Position numbers and translations under genes: made by a program. Of a stretch of DNA of 64,000 nt, positions 12,379 to 21,368 are shown piece after piece. The notes beneath the pieces were generated by a model. The model did no database searches. It saw nothing but the letters and a program-made list of their open reading frames with translations, and was not told where the DNA came from. The DNA lies in contig NZ_JAPVBG010000001.1 in NCBI RefSeq assembly GCF_026967805.1, positions 635,143 to 699,142 on the forward strand. Reading direction: 5' to 3'. How positions within the stretch are numbered: position 1 is the stretch's first letter; the number at the start of each line of letters is the position of its first letter. This DNA is from Blastococcus sp. VKM Ac-2987 (GTDB lineage Bacteria; Actinomycetota; Actinomycetes; Mycobacteriales; Geodermatophilaceae).

Positions 12379-12843
12379 TCAGTGCGGGCGCAGCCCCGCC
12401 GGGTGGCCGGCCTGGTCGGAGAGCTGGCGCAGGCCGTTGACGATGCCGCCCACCAGGTCACCGGAGCCGAAGGCGCTGGTCATGGAGAGCACGGCGAGCG
12501 CGCAGGCGCGGTCGGGCAGCCGGCGGGCCGCCCCGGCACCGGTCACGACCTCCACGACCCGCTGGCCGGGCGAGACGGCGAGCAGCACCGCGTCGGTCGG
12601 GTGGTGGCCGGAGCGGGCGTGCAGCTCCTCGGCGTGCGCGCGGGTCGGCGCGCGGAGCTCACCCACGTACAGCGTGAAGCGCAGCCCGGTCTCGCGGGAG
12701 GACATGGTCAGCGCCTCGTCGAGGCGCGCCAGCTCCCGGAAGCTGAAGACCTCGTCGAGCTTGGCCTCCGCCGTGCGCGGGTGGAGGGTGTCGCCGACGT
12801 CGGTGCCGGTGCGGGGGGTGTTGAGCTCGGGCGCGCGGGTCAT
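12379..12843 (-). CDS. DUF5130/TPM-like domain protein
   Basis: 154 residues. The core (FTLYVGELRAPTRAHAEELHARSG, DAVLLAVSPGQRVVEVVTGAGAARRLPD, then LVGGIVNGLRQL) matches the actinobacterial DUF5130 family, whose fold is related to TPM domains. No signal peptide or membrane segment is seen, although the C-terminal stretch is mildly hydrophobic. No biochemical function is known to me. It follows the ctaJ-like gene with a 48-nt gap, so the two may be co-transcribed. It ends at a strong hairpin. Confidence 0.72.
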   Translation of the reverse strand: MTRAPELNTPRTGTDVGDTLHPRTAEAKLDEVFSFRELARLDEALTMSSRETGLRFTLYVGELRAPTRAHAEELHARSGHHPTDAVLLAVSPGQRVVEVVTGAGAARRLPDRACALAVLSMTSAFGSGDLVGGIVNGLRQLSDQAGHPAGLRPH

Positions 12844-12891
12844 GGCCGGCCTCCGGGGGTGGTCGTCGGAACGGAGCAGGGGGTCACCGGG

Positions 12892-13290
12892 TCACCAGGT
12901 CCCACGGGCGCCGCCGAGCGGCCCGGCGGGGTGCGGGAGGCGGGCGGCCGTGGCTCCGCCGTGCGCCCCGCCGGAGCCGGTGCCGACGGCGGGGCCGACC
13001 CCGTGCCCGGACTCCAGGGCGCGCTCACCCGGCTGCTCCGGGTACATCGAGGAGCCGAGGGCCGCGGTGCCGCTGCCCGGGACCGCGGCCGGCCCGTGCG
13101 CCGGGGCCGGGCCGTGCCCGCCGGTGGCCGCGGGATGCGGCTCGTACCAGACCGGGGCGTAGTTCCAGGGCTGGCCGGGCTTGTAGCGGGGGCGCCGGTC
13201 GGCGCCGGGCCTGAGCGTCAGCAACGCCAGCACGAGGACGATGGCCAGCGGGATGCCGGCGTAGACGAGGAGGGTCTCGGCGACGGTCAC
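12892..13290 (-). CDS. ctaJ: CtaJ-like aa3 cytochrome oxidase accessory subunit
   Basis: 132 residues. One N-terminal transmembrane helix (LLVYAGIPLAIVLVLALLTL) is followed by the conserved block RPRYKPGQPWNYAPVWYEPHP and a long Gly/Ala/His-rich tail of low complexity. The membrane-helix plus PGQPWxYxPVWY arrangement matches the small CtaJ subunit seen in actinobacterial aa3 oxidases; this is recall, not alignment. Start chosen at GTG 13290: TAAGTT lies exactly 7 nt upstream, giving a leaderless mRNA, whereas the longer reading would begin with TTG inside the same element. Confidence 0.62.
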   Translation of the reverse strand: MTVAETLLVYAGIPLAIVLVLALLTLRPGADRRPRYKPGQPWNYAPVWYEPHPAATGGHGPAPAHGPAAVPGSGTAALGSSMYPEQPGERALESGHGVGPAVGTGSGGAHGGATAARLPHPAGPLGGARGTW

Positions 13291-13303
13291 GCCGGACAAC
13301 TTA
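13291..13303 (-). promoter_or_regulatory. Leaderless -10 element for ctaJ
   Basis: TAAGTT followed by 7 nt and then the GTG start codon, with no ribosome site. The spacing equals that seen before several other genes in the window. Confidence 0.5.
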
Positions 13304-13320
13304 CCGGGGACCCCCGCGGT

Positions 13321-14754
13321 TCATCGGCTGTCGGTCCAGACGGCGGGGCGCCGGTGCGCCCAGGGCCGGGCCGCCTCGAGCTGCGCGGCCAGCGAGATGA
13401 GGGTCGCCTCGTCGGCCGGGCGGCCCACGAGCATGGTGCCGACCGGGAGGTCGTCGGCCGTCCAGTGCAGCGGCACGCTGACCGCCGGCTGCCCGGTGAC
13501 GTTGAAGAGCGCGGTGAACGCGGCGTAGCGCTTCTGCCGCTCGAAGTCCGGCGCGCCCTCGCCGTCGGCCTGGAACCAGCCGATCGGCCGCGGCGTCATG
13601 GTCAGCACCGGGGCGAGCAATACATCGAAGCCGGCGGTGGCGCGGACGAACTGCCGGGAGAAGACCCGCAGCGCGAACATCGCCTCCATCGCGTCCCGGG
13701 CGGACAGGGCCAGCCCTCGGTCGCGCATCCAGCGGGTCAGCGGCCGCAGCTGGTCGAGCCGGTCGGGCGGGACCGGCAACGTGGTGGCGCTCAGCGCCCA
13801 CACCCGCTCGAAGGACGGCAGGACGGCCGGGTCCAGCAGCCCTGCGGGCACGTCCTCGACCACGTGGCCGAGGTCCTCGAGCAGCCGGGCGGCGTCGTCG
13901 AACGCCCCGGCGACCTCCGGCTCGAGCTCGACGCCGGGCATCGGGGACTCGGAGTAACGCCCGATCCGCAGCCGGCCCGGCTCCCGGTCGGCGAGGGCGA
14001 GGAAGGTCTCCCCCGGCGGCAGCGGCGGCGCCCAGAACGGGTCGCCGATCTCCGGGCCGGCCATCGCGTCGAGCAGCGCCGCGGCGTCCCGGACGGTGCG
14101 CGCCAGCGGCCCGCTGGTCCCCAGGCCGGTGACCTCGCTGCCGTAGGGGGCGTTGCTGATCCGCCCGCGCGTGGGCTTGATGCCGACCAGGCCGTTGATG
14201 CTCGCCGGGATGCGGACCGACCCGCCGCCGTCGCTGCCCTGCGCGACGGGCACGAAGCCGGCGGCCACCGCGACCGCGGCGCCCCCGCTGGAGCCGCCGG
14301 CCAGCCGGGAGGGGTCCCACGGGGACCGGGCCGACCCGACCAGGTCGTTGTCGGTCCAGCAGGGGAAGCCGAACTCGGGGGTGTTGGTCTTGCCCACGCT
14401 GATCGTCCCGGCGTCGGCCAGCCGGGTCACGACGGCGTCGTCGACCGTCGGCACGAAGTCGGCGAACGCGGTGGAGCCGAACGTCGTCCGGACACCGGCG
14501 GTGTTGTTGAGGTCCTTGATCGCCGTCGGGACGCCGAGCAGCGGCGGCAGCTCGCCGCCCTCGCGCACCCGGGCCTCGGCAGCCGCCGCACCGGCGAGCG
14601 CCCGCTCGGGGGTCACCGTGATGAACGCCCCCAGGCCCGCGTCCAGCGCGTCGATCCGATGCAGCGCGTGCTCCACCAGCTCGGTGGGGCTCACCTCCTT
14701 CGCGCGGACGGCGGCGGCCTGCTCGAGCGCGGTGAGGTCGTGCAGCGAGGTCAC
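13321..14754 (-). CDS. Amidase signature family hydrolase
   Basis: 477 residues. The Ser-cisSer-Lys triad is complete: Lys in PTAIKDL (~80), cis-Ser in AGGSSGGAA (~155) and nucleophile Ser in SDGGGSVRIPAS (~179). The sequence resembles the GatA/6-aminohexanoate-cyclic-dimer-hydrolase branch, but no gatB or gatC is adjacent, so it is a stand-alone catabolic or detoxifying amidase. Start chosen at GTG 14754 because TAGCGT lies 7 nt upstream. A GTG three codons earlier overlaps that -10 element. The substrate is unknown. Confidence 0.9.
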   Translation of the reverse strand: MTSLHDLTALEQAAAVRAKEVSPTELVEHALHRIDALDAGLGAFITVTPERALAGAAAAEARVREGGELPPLLGVPTAIKDLNNTAGVRTTFGSTAFADFVPTVDDAVVTRLADAGTISVGKTNTPEFGFPCWTDNDLVGSARSPWDPSRLAGGSSGGAAVAVAAGFVPVAQGSDGGGSVRIPASINGLVGIKPTRGRISNAPYGSEVTGLGTSGPLARTVRDAAALLDAMAGPEIGDPFWAPPLPPGETFLALADREPGRLRIGRYSESPMPGVELEPEVAGAFDDAARLLEDLGHVVEDVPAGLLDPAVLPSFERVWALSATTLPVPPDRLDQLRPLTRWMRDRGLALSARDAMEAMFALRVFSRQFVRATAGFDVLLAPVLTMTPRPIGWFQADGEGAPDFERQKRYAAFTALFNVTGQPAVSVPLHWTADDLPVGTMLVGRPADEATLISLAAQLEAARPWAHRRPAVWTDSR

Positions 14755-14767
14755 GACCGGCACGCTA
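14755..14767 (-). promoter_or_regulatory. Leaderless -10 element for the amidase gene
   Basis: TAGCGT, 7 nt, then GTG. It is the same hexamer and spacing as before the prolyl oligopeptidase gene at 16390. Confidence 0.55.
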
Positions 14768-14778
14768 GCCCGTGGGGC

Positions 14779-15645
14779 TCACCCGGGGTCGGGAACGCCG
14801 ATCGGGTTGCCGGCCGGCCACTCCCCCGCGGCGACGACGGCGCGCCGCACGGGGAGCAGCAGCTCCGCGAGCCGGTCGCAGCGGCGGTCGCCCAGCGCCC
14901 GCCACGGTCGGAGCGCCAGCCGGTCGGTGTCCGCCTCGACGTCGGCGACCACCACGGCCCCGGCGGCGGTCAGCCCGTCACCGGCCAGCCAGCCGCGGTC
15001 GCCGAGCCGCGCCGCGGCCTCGTCCCACGCGGTGTCGTCCCAGCCCCGCGCCTTCTGCAGCCAGGCGCGGTCGGAACGGCCGGCCGCGGCGGCGAGGACG
15101 TGCGCCTGCACGCCGTCGATCTCCCGGTGCACCAGCGCCACCGCGTGCCCGTCGCCCCGGTGCTCGCGCAGCGTGGTGAGCGCCTGCCACAGCACCAGGT
15201 GCGGCTCCCCGGGCACGGCCACCGCGGTGTTGGCGGCGGCCAGCGGACGACCGGGCAGGTCGACGGCGGCCGCCGCGGTCGCGGCCAGCTCCATCGCCTC
15301 GCTCGCCGCGGCGGAGCCGACCCACCCGTCCCCCAGCACCCGCCGGACCGCGGCGTCGACACCCTCCAGCCGCGCCGCCAGGGCCGCCGACGGCGTCGCC
15401 GACTCCCAGACGGCGGGCACCCGCCGGGCGACGAACCCCGGGGCGAAGTTCCCGAACGTCGCGGTGACGACCTCGGGGCCCACGGCGCCCAGCGGCGCCG
15501 CCCGGCCGGCGAAGTAACCCGCCCAGAAGCCGCGGATCCCCGCCGCCTCGAAGGCGGCCCGCGCCTCGCCGGCGAAGTAGGTCAGCGCGTGGAACGGCTC
15601 GGCGAGCGCCCACAGCCGGCGGGCGGTCGCGGGGCGGGCTGTCAC
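14779..15645 (-). CDS. SCO6745 family protein (helix-rich, unknown function)
   Basis: 288 residues. The opening RRLWALAEPFHALTYFAGEARAAFEAAGIRGFW followed by GYFAGRAAPLGAVGPEVVTATFGNF is the hallmark of the actinobacterial SCO6745 family. The remainder is Ala-rich and helical. No catalytic motif is apparent and I know of no assigned role. The start is GTG 15645, sharing GTGA with the stop of the HNH gene, so the two are translationally coupled. Coupling to an HNH nuclease could be incidental. Confidence 0.75.
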   Translation of the reverse strand: MTARPATARRLWALAEPFHALTYFAGEARAAFEAAGIRGFWAGYFAGRAAPLGAVGPEVVTATFGNFAPGFVARRVPAVWESATPSAALAARLEGVDAAVRRVLGDGWVGSAAASEAMELAATAAAAVDLPGRPLAAANTAVAVPGEPHLVLWQALTTLREHRGDGHAVALVHREIDGVQAHVLAAAAGRSDRAWLQKARGWDDTAWDEAAARLGDRGWLAGDGLTAAGAVVVADVEADTDRLALRPWRALGDRRCDRLAELLLPVRRAVVAAGEWPAGNPIGVPDPG

Positions 15646-16247
15646 GCGCTGACGCTCTCCGGCATGCCGAGCCACTCCCGCCACCGCGGGTCGACGGTGC
15701 GGTGGCCGAGCAGCCGCCACGCCGCACCGCTGGGGGTGCACGGCGGGTGCGGGAGCTTCCAGCCCAGCTCGGCCAGCGAGCGGTCGGCCTTGGTGTGGTT
15801 GCACCGGCGGCAGGCGGCCACCACGTTGTCCCAGGTGTGCGTGCCACCCCGGCTGCGCGGCACCACGTGGTCGATGCTCGTGGCCGAGCCGCCGCAGTAG
15901 ACGCAGGTCTGCCCGTCGCGGGTGAACACCGCCCGCCGCGACAGCGGGACCGACGCCGGGTAGGGCACCCGGACGTACCGGGTGAGCCGCACGACGACGG
16001 GCACCGGGAGGCTCAGGGTCTCGGAGTGGCAGACGTCGGCGGCGACGTCGACGGACTCGGCCTTCTCGGCGAGCACCAGCACGATCGCCCGCCGGCTGGA
16101 CACCACGCACAGCGGCTCGTAGGTGGCGTTGAGCAGCAGGGTGGCGCCCGTGGTCGCGGGCGAGGGCACGGGGACGAGCGGCGGGACGGGGTCGCGCCGC
16201 GAGCCTGGGTGACCCGCCGGCGTCGACCCGGGCGCGGAACGCGGCAC
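15642..16247 (-). CDS. HNH endonuclease family protein
   Basis: 201 residues. The conserved core starts at ATLLLNATYEPLCVVSSRRAIVLVL. The zinc and catalytic block reads CVYCGG...SIDHVVPRSRGGTHTWDNVVAACRRCNHTKADR, with CxxC, the His of the DHVVPRSRGG motif and CxxC all intact. This single-domain family is near-universal in actinobacteria and its target is unknown. The first ~35 residues are poorly conserved Pro/Ser-rich sequence, so the true start may be one of the in-frame GTG codons nearer residue 21. It overlaps the SCO6745 gene. Confidence 0.85.
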   Translation of the reverse strand: MPRSAPGSTPAGHPGSRRDPVPPLVPVPSPATTGATLLLNATYEPLCVVSSRRAIVLVLAEKAESVDVAADVCHSETLSLPVPVVVRLTRYVRVPYPASVPLSRRAVFTRDGQTCVYCGGSATSIDHVVPRSRGGTHTWDNVVAACRRCNHTKADRSLAELGWKLPHPPCTPSGAAWRLLGHRTVDPRWREWLGMPESVSA

Positions 16248-16376
16248 GGATCACCTCCGGACGCCCCGGACCGCCGGGTGCTGCACGACCCGCGGGCAGC
16301 CCCATTCTGACCCGGGATCGCCGGGATGGCGCACTCGAAATCCGTCCGGTCCGGGCTCGCTGTCCCCGGCGCCGAC

Positions 16377-16389
16377 TAGCGTGCCCGCC
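16377..16389 (+). promoter_or_regulatory. Leaderless -10 element for the prolyl oligopeptidase gene
   Basis: TAGCGT (16377-16382), 7 nt, then ATG 16390. A GTG at 16381 falls inside the hexamer, so the ATG is the better start. Confidence 0.55.
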
Positions 16390-18459
16390 ATGCGCTACCC
16401 GGAAGCCCCGCGGCTGGACCTCGTCGACGAGCTGCACGGCCACCGGATCGCCGACCCCTACCGCTGGCTCGAGGACGCCGCCGACCCCCGCACCCGCGCG
16501 TGGGCGCAGGCGCAGGACGAGCTCACCGCGGAGGTGCTGTCGTCGCTGCCCCTGCGCGAGCGCTTCGCCGGGAAGCTGGGCGAGCTGGTGCGCGCCGGCG
16601 CGGTCGGCCTGCCGGTGTGGCGCGGCGAGCGCGCCTTCTCCACCCGCCGCGACCCCGGGCAGGAGCACGCCGTGCTCCGGGTGCGCGAGGCCGACGGCAG
16701 CGTCCGGGTGCTCGTCGACCCGATGGCCCTGGACCCCGAGGGGACGACGACGCTCGACGCCTGGTCGCCGTCCTGGGAGGGCGACCGGCTCGCCTACCAG
16801 GTCTCCACGGGCGGCGACGAGGAGTCGCAGCTCTACGTCCTCGACGTCGCCACCGGCGAGCTGCTCGACGGGCCGGTCGACCGGTGCCGCTACTCCCCCG
16901 TCGGCTGGCTGCCCGGCGGGGAGGAGCTGTTCTACGTCCGCCGCCTCGCCCCCGACCAGGTGCCCGCCGGCGAGGAGCAGTTCCACCGCCGGGTGTGGCG
17001 CCACCGGGTGGGCGCGCCGGCCGACGACGACGTGCTCGTGCACGGCGAGGGCAGCGACCCGGCGAGCTACTTCGGCGTACGCACCAGCCGCGACGGCCGC
17101 TGGCTGGTCGTCTCCCGGTCGGTCGGCACCGCACCGCGCGACGACGTGTGGCTCGCCGACCTCGGCGGGGACGGCGCGCTCCGCGAGCTGCAGCTCGGCG
17201 TCGACGCGCAGACCGCCGCCTGGGTGGCCCGCGACGGGCGGCTGTGGCTGATGTCCGACCGCGACGCCCCGCGCTGGCGGCTCGCCGTCGCGGACCCGGC
17301 CGACCCCGCCACGTGGGCGCCGGAGCGGTGGCAGGACGTCGTCCCCGAGCAGGACGGCGCCGTCCTCTCCGACCTGGCGCTCGTCGACGCCCCGGACGGC
17401 ACCCCGCAGGTGCTCGCCGTGCACGCCGTGGACGCCACCGACCGGCTGTCGCTGTGGGCGGCGGACGGCAGCGGCCGGATCGCCGACGTCGCCGCTCCCG
17501 GCGCGGGCAGCATCTCCGGCGTGAGCGCGCCGCCCGAGGGCGGCACCAGCGCCTGGGTCGGGTACACCGACTACGGCACGCCGCAGTCGGTGCTGCGCTG
17601 GGACGCCGCCTCGCCCACCGGTCTGGACGGCTGGGAGCGGGCCGACGTCGCCGGGGAGGTGCCGGAGCTCACCGTCGTCGAGACGCACGCGACGTCGGAG
17701 GACGGCACCCCGGTGCACCTGTTCGTGCTCTCCGGGACGGGCACGGCCGACCGACCGCGCCCGGCGGTGCTTTACGGCTACGGCGGCTTCAACGTCTCCC
17801 TCACGCCGGCCTACACGGCGCAGGCCCTGGCGTGGGTCGCCGCGGGCGGCGTCTGGGTGGTGGCGAACCTGCGCGGCGGCTCCGAGCACGGCGAGGAGTG
17901 GCACCGCGCCGGGATGCGCGAGCGCAAGCAGAACGTCTTCGACGACTTCGCCGCCGCCGCCGAGCACCTGGTGGCCGGCGGGTGGACGACGCACGGGCAG
18001 CTGGCGGTCATGGGCGGGTCCAACGGCGGTCTGCTGGTGGGCGCCACCCTGACCCAGCGCCCCGAGCTCGCCGCCGCCGTCGTCTGCAGCGCGCCGCTGC
18101 TGGACATGGTCCGGTACGAGCGCTTCGGCCTCGGCCGCACCTGGAACGACGAGTACGGCACCGCCGACGACCCCGTGGAGCTCGGCTGGCTGCTGGGCTA
18201 CTCGCCCTACCACGCGGTGCGCGAGGGGACGGCGTACCCGGCGGTGCTGTTCACGACGTTCGAGTCCGACACCCGGGTCGATCCGCTGCACGGGCGCAAG
18301 CTCGCCGCCGCGCTGCAGCACGCCACCAGCTCCGCGGCCCCGGTGGTCCTCCGCCGCGAGGTCTCGGTCGGGCACGGCGCCCGTGCGGTCAGCCGGACCG
18401 TGGGCCTTGCCGCGGACCAGCTCGCCTTCCTGGCGGCACACACGGGCCTCACCGGCTGA
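16390..18459 (+). CDS. Prolyl oligopeptidase family serine peptidase (S9A)
   Basis: 689 residues. The N-terminal segment DPYRWLED and the seven-blade propeller (~70-420) precede the alpha/beta hydrolase domain ([25 protein letters not shown]). The triad is Ser544 in MGGSNGG, Asp627 in SDTRVDP and His662 in VGHG. It cleaves peptides of roughly 30 residues or fewer after proline in the cytosol; no signal peptide is seen. Promoter evidence favours ATG 16390. The upstream 140 bp are shared with the divergent HNH gene. Confidence 0.94.
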   Translation: MRYPEAPRLDLVDELHGHRIADPYRWLEDAADPRTRAWAQAQDELTAEVLSSLPLRERFAGKLGELVRAGAVGLPVWRGERAFSTRRDPGQEHAVLRVREADGSVRVLVDPMALDPEGTTTLDAWSPSWEGDRLAYQVSTGGDEESQLYVLDVATGELLDGPVDRCRYSPVGWLPGGEELFYVRRLAPDQVPAGEEQFHRRVWRHRVGAPADDDVLVHGEGSDPASYFGVRTSRDGRWLVVSRSVGTAPRDDVWLADLGGDGALRELQLGVDAQTAAWVARDGRLWLMSDRDAPRWRLAVADPADPATWAPERWQDVVPEQDGAVLSDLALVDAPDGTPQVLAVHAVDATDRLSLWAADGSGRIADVAAPGAGSISGVSAPPEGGTSAWVGYTDYGTPQSVLRWDAASPTGLDGWERADVAGEVPELTVVETHATSEDGTPVHLFVLSGTGTADRPRPAVLYGYGGFNVSLTPAYTAQALAWVAAGGVWVVANLRGGSEHGEEWHRAGMRERKQNVFDDFAAAAEHLVAGGWTTHGQLAVMGGSNGGLLVGATLTQRPELAAAVVCSAPLLDMVRYERFGLGRTWNDEYGTADDPVELGWLLGYSPYHAVREGTAYPAVLFTTFESDTRVDPLHGRKLAAALQHATSSAAPVVLRREVSVGHGARAVSRTVGLAADQLAFLAAHTGLTG

Positions 18460-18537
18460 GACAGCCGTGCGTCAGCATCCGGACACGCACTGTTGGCTGC
18501 ACCGCCACCGCCACCCGCACCTGAGAGCATTCCGGTA

Positions 18538-19542
18538 ATGACCGGACCCACCACGGTGCTCGCCGCGGACGACGGGGCGGGCGTCGCCGACTGCGCCGAC
18601 TACTGGCTCTGCCAGGAGGTCTACGACTGGTCCGGCATGGACTGGCTGGCCGAGAACGCCGAGACGCTCATCGCCACCCCGGCCCGCATCCTGCTGATCG
18701 TCGTGCTGGCGGCCGGGCTCCGGCTGCTGGCCCACCGGGCGATCGGCCGGCTGACCGACCGCACGGCGACCGGGGCGATGCCCACCATCCTGCGGCCCTT
18801 CCGCAGCCGCACGCCCGCCGCCGAGGAGGTCATCGACCAGATCACCGCGCGGCGCACCCAGCGGGCCGAGGCCATCGGCTCGGTGCTGCGCAGCTTCGCC
18901 TCGATGGTGATCATGGGCATCGCCGTCGTCCTGGTGCTCGGCGAGCTGGGGATCAACCTGGCGCCGATCCTGGCCAGCGCCGGCGTGGTCGGCGTCGCCC
19001 TCGGCTTCGGCGCGCAGAACCTGGTCAAGGACTTCATCGCCGGGATCGGCATCATCCTGGAGGACCAGTACGGCGTGGGTGACGTCGTCGACCTCGGCGA
19101 GGCCATCGGCACCGTGGAGGCGGTCGGCCTGCGGATCACCCGGCTGCGGGACGTCAACGGCGTCGTCTGGTACGTCCGCAACGGCGAGGTGCTGCGGGTC
19201 GGCAACAAGAGCCAGGGCTTCGCCCAGGTGGTCATCGACATGCCGGTCGCCCACGACACCGACCTGGAACGCTGCCGTGCGGTCATGCAGGAGGTTGCCG
19301 ACGCGATGTACGCCGAGGACGAGTGGGCCGGCATCCTCCTGGCCGAGCCGGAGTCCCTCGGGGTCGAGCAGATCACCGCGGAGGGGGTGTTCCTCCGGCT
19401 CACCGTGCGCACCACCAACGCCGCCCAGTGGCGGGTCGGCCGGGAGCTGCGCATGCGGCTCAAGGAGCGGTTCGTCGCCGAGGGCATCCGCACGCCGGTC
19501 CCGCTGCTGAGCGCCTCCGGCGCCGGGGCGGGGTCCCGCTGA
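18538..19542 (+). CDS. MscS-family small-conductance mechanosensitive channel
   Basis: 334 residues. Three membrane segments are seen: ~41-62, ~112-132, and the pore helix with ASAGVVGVALGFGAQNLVKDFIAGIGIILEDQYGVGD, the defining MscS stretch. The beta domain (VVDLGEAIGTVEAVGLRITRLRD) and C-terminal alpha/beta domain follow. It releases solutes during hypo-osmotic shock. A 40-residue insertion between the first two helices (TDRTATGAMPTILRPFRSRTPAAEE) is charged and likely cytosolic. ATG 18538 is preferred over a GTG 45 nt upstream, which would add a proline run. Confidence 0.92.
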   Translation: MTGPTTVLAADDGAGVADCADYWLCQEVYDWSGMDWLAENAETLIATPARILLIVVLAAGLRLLAHRAIGRLTDRTATGAMPTILRPFRSRTPAAEEVIDQITARRTQRAEAIGSVLRSFASMVIMGIAVVLVLGELGINLAPILASAGVVGVALGFGAQNLVKDFIAGIGIILEDQYGVGDVVDLGEAIGTVEAVGLRITRLRDVNGVVWYVRNGEVLRVGNKSQGFAQVVIDMPVAHDTDLERCRAVMQEVADAMYAEDEWAGILLAEPESLGVEQITAEGVFLRLTVRTTNAAQWRVGRELRMRLKERFVAEGIRTPVPLLSASGAGAGSR

Positions 19543-19580
19543 GCGCGCCCGCACCGCAGGGCCCCGTACCGGGAGCCCCG

Positions 19581-20849
19581 GTGCGGCAGGCCACCTTCCG
19601 CGAGGTCTTCGCCGTCGGCGAGTTCCGGCCGCTCTTCGGCACCTTCGTGCTGTCCGCGGCCGGGGACGAGCTGGCGCGGGTCGCGCTCACCGTGCTCGTC
19701 TACGACCGGACGGCGTCCCCGCTGCTGGCGGCGCTGACCTTCGCGATCAGCCACCTGCCCTGGCTGCTCGGCGGGCCGCTGCTCTCCACGCTGGCCGACC
19801 GGCTGCCACGGCACCGGGTGCTGATCGCCACCGACGTCGCCCGCGCGGTCCTCGTCGCGATCATGGCCATCCCCGGCACGCCCCTCCCGGTGCTGCTGGG
19901 CCTGCTCTTCGTCGTCGGCATGTGCGCGCCGCCGTTCGAGTCGGCCCGCTCCGCGCTGATGGCCGACGTGCTCGACGGGGACCGGTACGCCGTCGCCACG
20001 TCGCTGACCGGCATCACCCTGCAGCTGGCCCAGGTCGCCGGGTTCCTCGCCGGCGGCGCGCTGATCGCCGTGCTCAACCCCTCCGCCGCGCTGCTGGTGG
20101 ACGCCGCGACCTTCCTGATCTCCGCCGTCTGGCTGTGGGCACGGCTGACGCCGCGGCCGGCCCCGGTGGCCGAGGGCGGCGGCGCGCCGGGGTCCCTGTG
20201 GCGCGACACCGCCGAGGGCCTGCGGTTCATCGGCCGCAGCCCCCGGCTGCTGGCCATCGTCGGCGTCGTCTGGGTGACGACGGGCTTCGTGTACGCCTCC
20301 GAGGGCATCGCCGCGCCGCTGGTGGACTCCCTCGGCCAGGGCACGACGGCGGTCGGCGTCCTCCTGGCCGCCAACCCGCTCGGGGTCACCATCGGCGGGC
20401 TGGTGATCGCGCGGCTGGTGCCCCCGGCGCGGCGGGAACGCCTCGTCGTCCCGCTCGTCGTGGTCTCCCTGGCCCCCGTCCTCGTCGGCGGCCTCGTCGC
20501 GGCCGCGGCCGGGCCGGGCGCGGTGCCGTTCTGGTTCCTGGTCGGGATGCTCTTCGTCTCCGGCCTGGGCGCGGCGTGGTCGATCCCGCTCAACGTCGCC
20601 TTCGTGCAGGCGGTGCCCAGCGCCTACCGCGGGCGCGCATTCGGCGTCGTGGCCAGCGGCCTGGCCGGCGTCCAGGGGCTCGGCGCGATCGGCGCCGGCC
20701 TCGCCGCGGAGGAGTTCGACCCGAGCGTCGTGGTGGCCCTCTCCGGGGTGCTCGGAATGATCGCGGTCGCCCCGGCGCTGATGGCCTATCGGCGGACGCG
20801 CGACCGGGCGGACGCCCCGACCGAGGCTGAGGGAGCACCAGGCGCATGA
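19581..20849 (+). CDS. MFS transporter
   Basis: 422 residues with about twelve hydrophobic helices. The cytoplasmic loop between helices 2 and 3 reads [17 protein letters not shown], matching the MFS motif A region, and [20 protein letters not shown] is typical of the DHA3-like exporter branch found across actinobacteria. It is predicted to be a proton-driven efflux pump of unknown substrate. GTG 19581 follows GGGAGCCCC. An alternative near-cognate start overlaps the MscS stop. It shares ATGA with glbO, so the globin may be co-expressed. Confidence 0.86.
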   Translation: MRQATFREVFAVGEFRPLFGTFVLSAAGDELARVALTVLVYDRTASPLLAALTFAISHLPWLLGGPLLSTLADRLPRHRVLIATDVARAVLVAIMAIPGTPLPVLLGLLFVVGMCAPPFESARSALMADVLDGDRYAVATSLTGITLQLAQVAGFLAGGALIAVLNPSAALLVDAATFLISAVWLWARLTPRPAPVAEGGGAPGSLWRDTAEGLRFIGRSPRLLAIVGVVWVTTGFVYASEGIAAPLVDSLGQGTTAVGVLLAANPLGVTIGGLVIARLVPPARRERLVVPLVVVSLAPVLVGGLVAAAAGPGAVPFWFLVGMLFVSGLGAAWSIPLNVAFVQAVPSAYRGRAFGVVASGLAGVQGLGAIGAGLAAEEFDPSVVVALSGVLGMIAVAPALMAYRRTRDRADAPTEAEGAPGA

Positions 20850-21244
20850 GCGAGTCGAGGCGGTCCCTGCCGTCGGCACGGACCTTCTACGACGAGGTCG
20901 GCGGCGCGGAGACCTTCCGCCGGCTGGTCGCCCGCTTCTACGCCGGCGTGCGCACCGACCCGGTGCTCGTGCCGATGTACCCCCAGGACGACTGGGAGGG
21001 CGCCGAGACCCGGCTCCGGGGCTTCCTCGAGCAGTACTGGGGCGGTCCGACGACCTACTCCGAGGAGCGCGGGCACCCGCGGCTGCGGATGCGGCACGCC
21101 CCGTTCGCCATCGGCCCCGCCGAGCGCGACGCCTGGCTGACGCACATGCGCGACGCCGTCGACTCGCTCGAGCTCCCCCCGGACCAGGACGCCACGCTCT
21201 GGGGATACCTGGAGATGGCCGCGGGGAGCATGCAGAACCGCTGA
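20846..21244 (+). CDS. glbO: Group II truncated haemoglobin
   Basis: 132 residues. The two-over-two globin landmarks of the TrHbO class are visible: [23 protein letters not shown] (helices A-B), [12 protein letters not shown] with the distal-side aromatic residues, proximal His in [12 protein letters not shown], and the invariant G8 Trp in RDAWLTHM. These proteins bind O2 and handle NO or peroxide in actinobacteria. The start ATG overlaps the transporter stop by 4 nt. A hairpin follows the stop. Confidence 0.94.
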   Translation: MSESRRSLPSARTFYDEVGGAETFRRLVARFYAGVRTDPVLVPMYPQDDWEGAETRLRGFLEQYWGGPTTYSEERGHPRLRMRHAPFAIGPAERDAWLTHMRDAVDSLELPPDQDATLWGYLEMAAGSMQNR

Positions 21245-21250
21245 GCCGCC

Positions 21251-21270
21251 GGCGCCCCTGCCGGGGTGCC
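21251..21270 (+). terminator. Hairpin after glbO
   Basis: GGCGCCCC and GGGGTGCC pair around TGCC, seven nt after the glbO stop. A second inverted repeat, GGTCCG/CGGACC, follows within 30 nt. Confidence 0.45.
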
Positions 21271-21368
21271 GTCCCGGTCCGCCGCACGCCGCCGGACCGC
21301 CCGCGCCCGGCGATCACCGCCGGCGCGCCCGCACACCCGAACGCCCACGAGAGCCCCCGAGGAGCCCG

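Noticed and set aside
14779..18441. A 1220-codon frame on the - strand that could look like one giant gene
   Set aside because: Only its last 288 codons (from GTG 15645) match a family (SCO6745). The rest is the shadow of the HNH and prolyl oligopeptidase genes.
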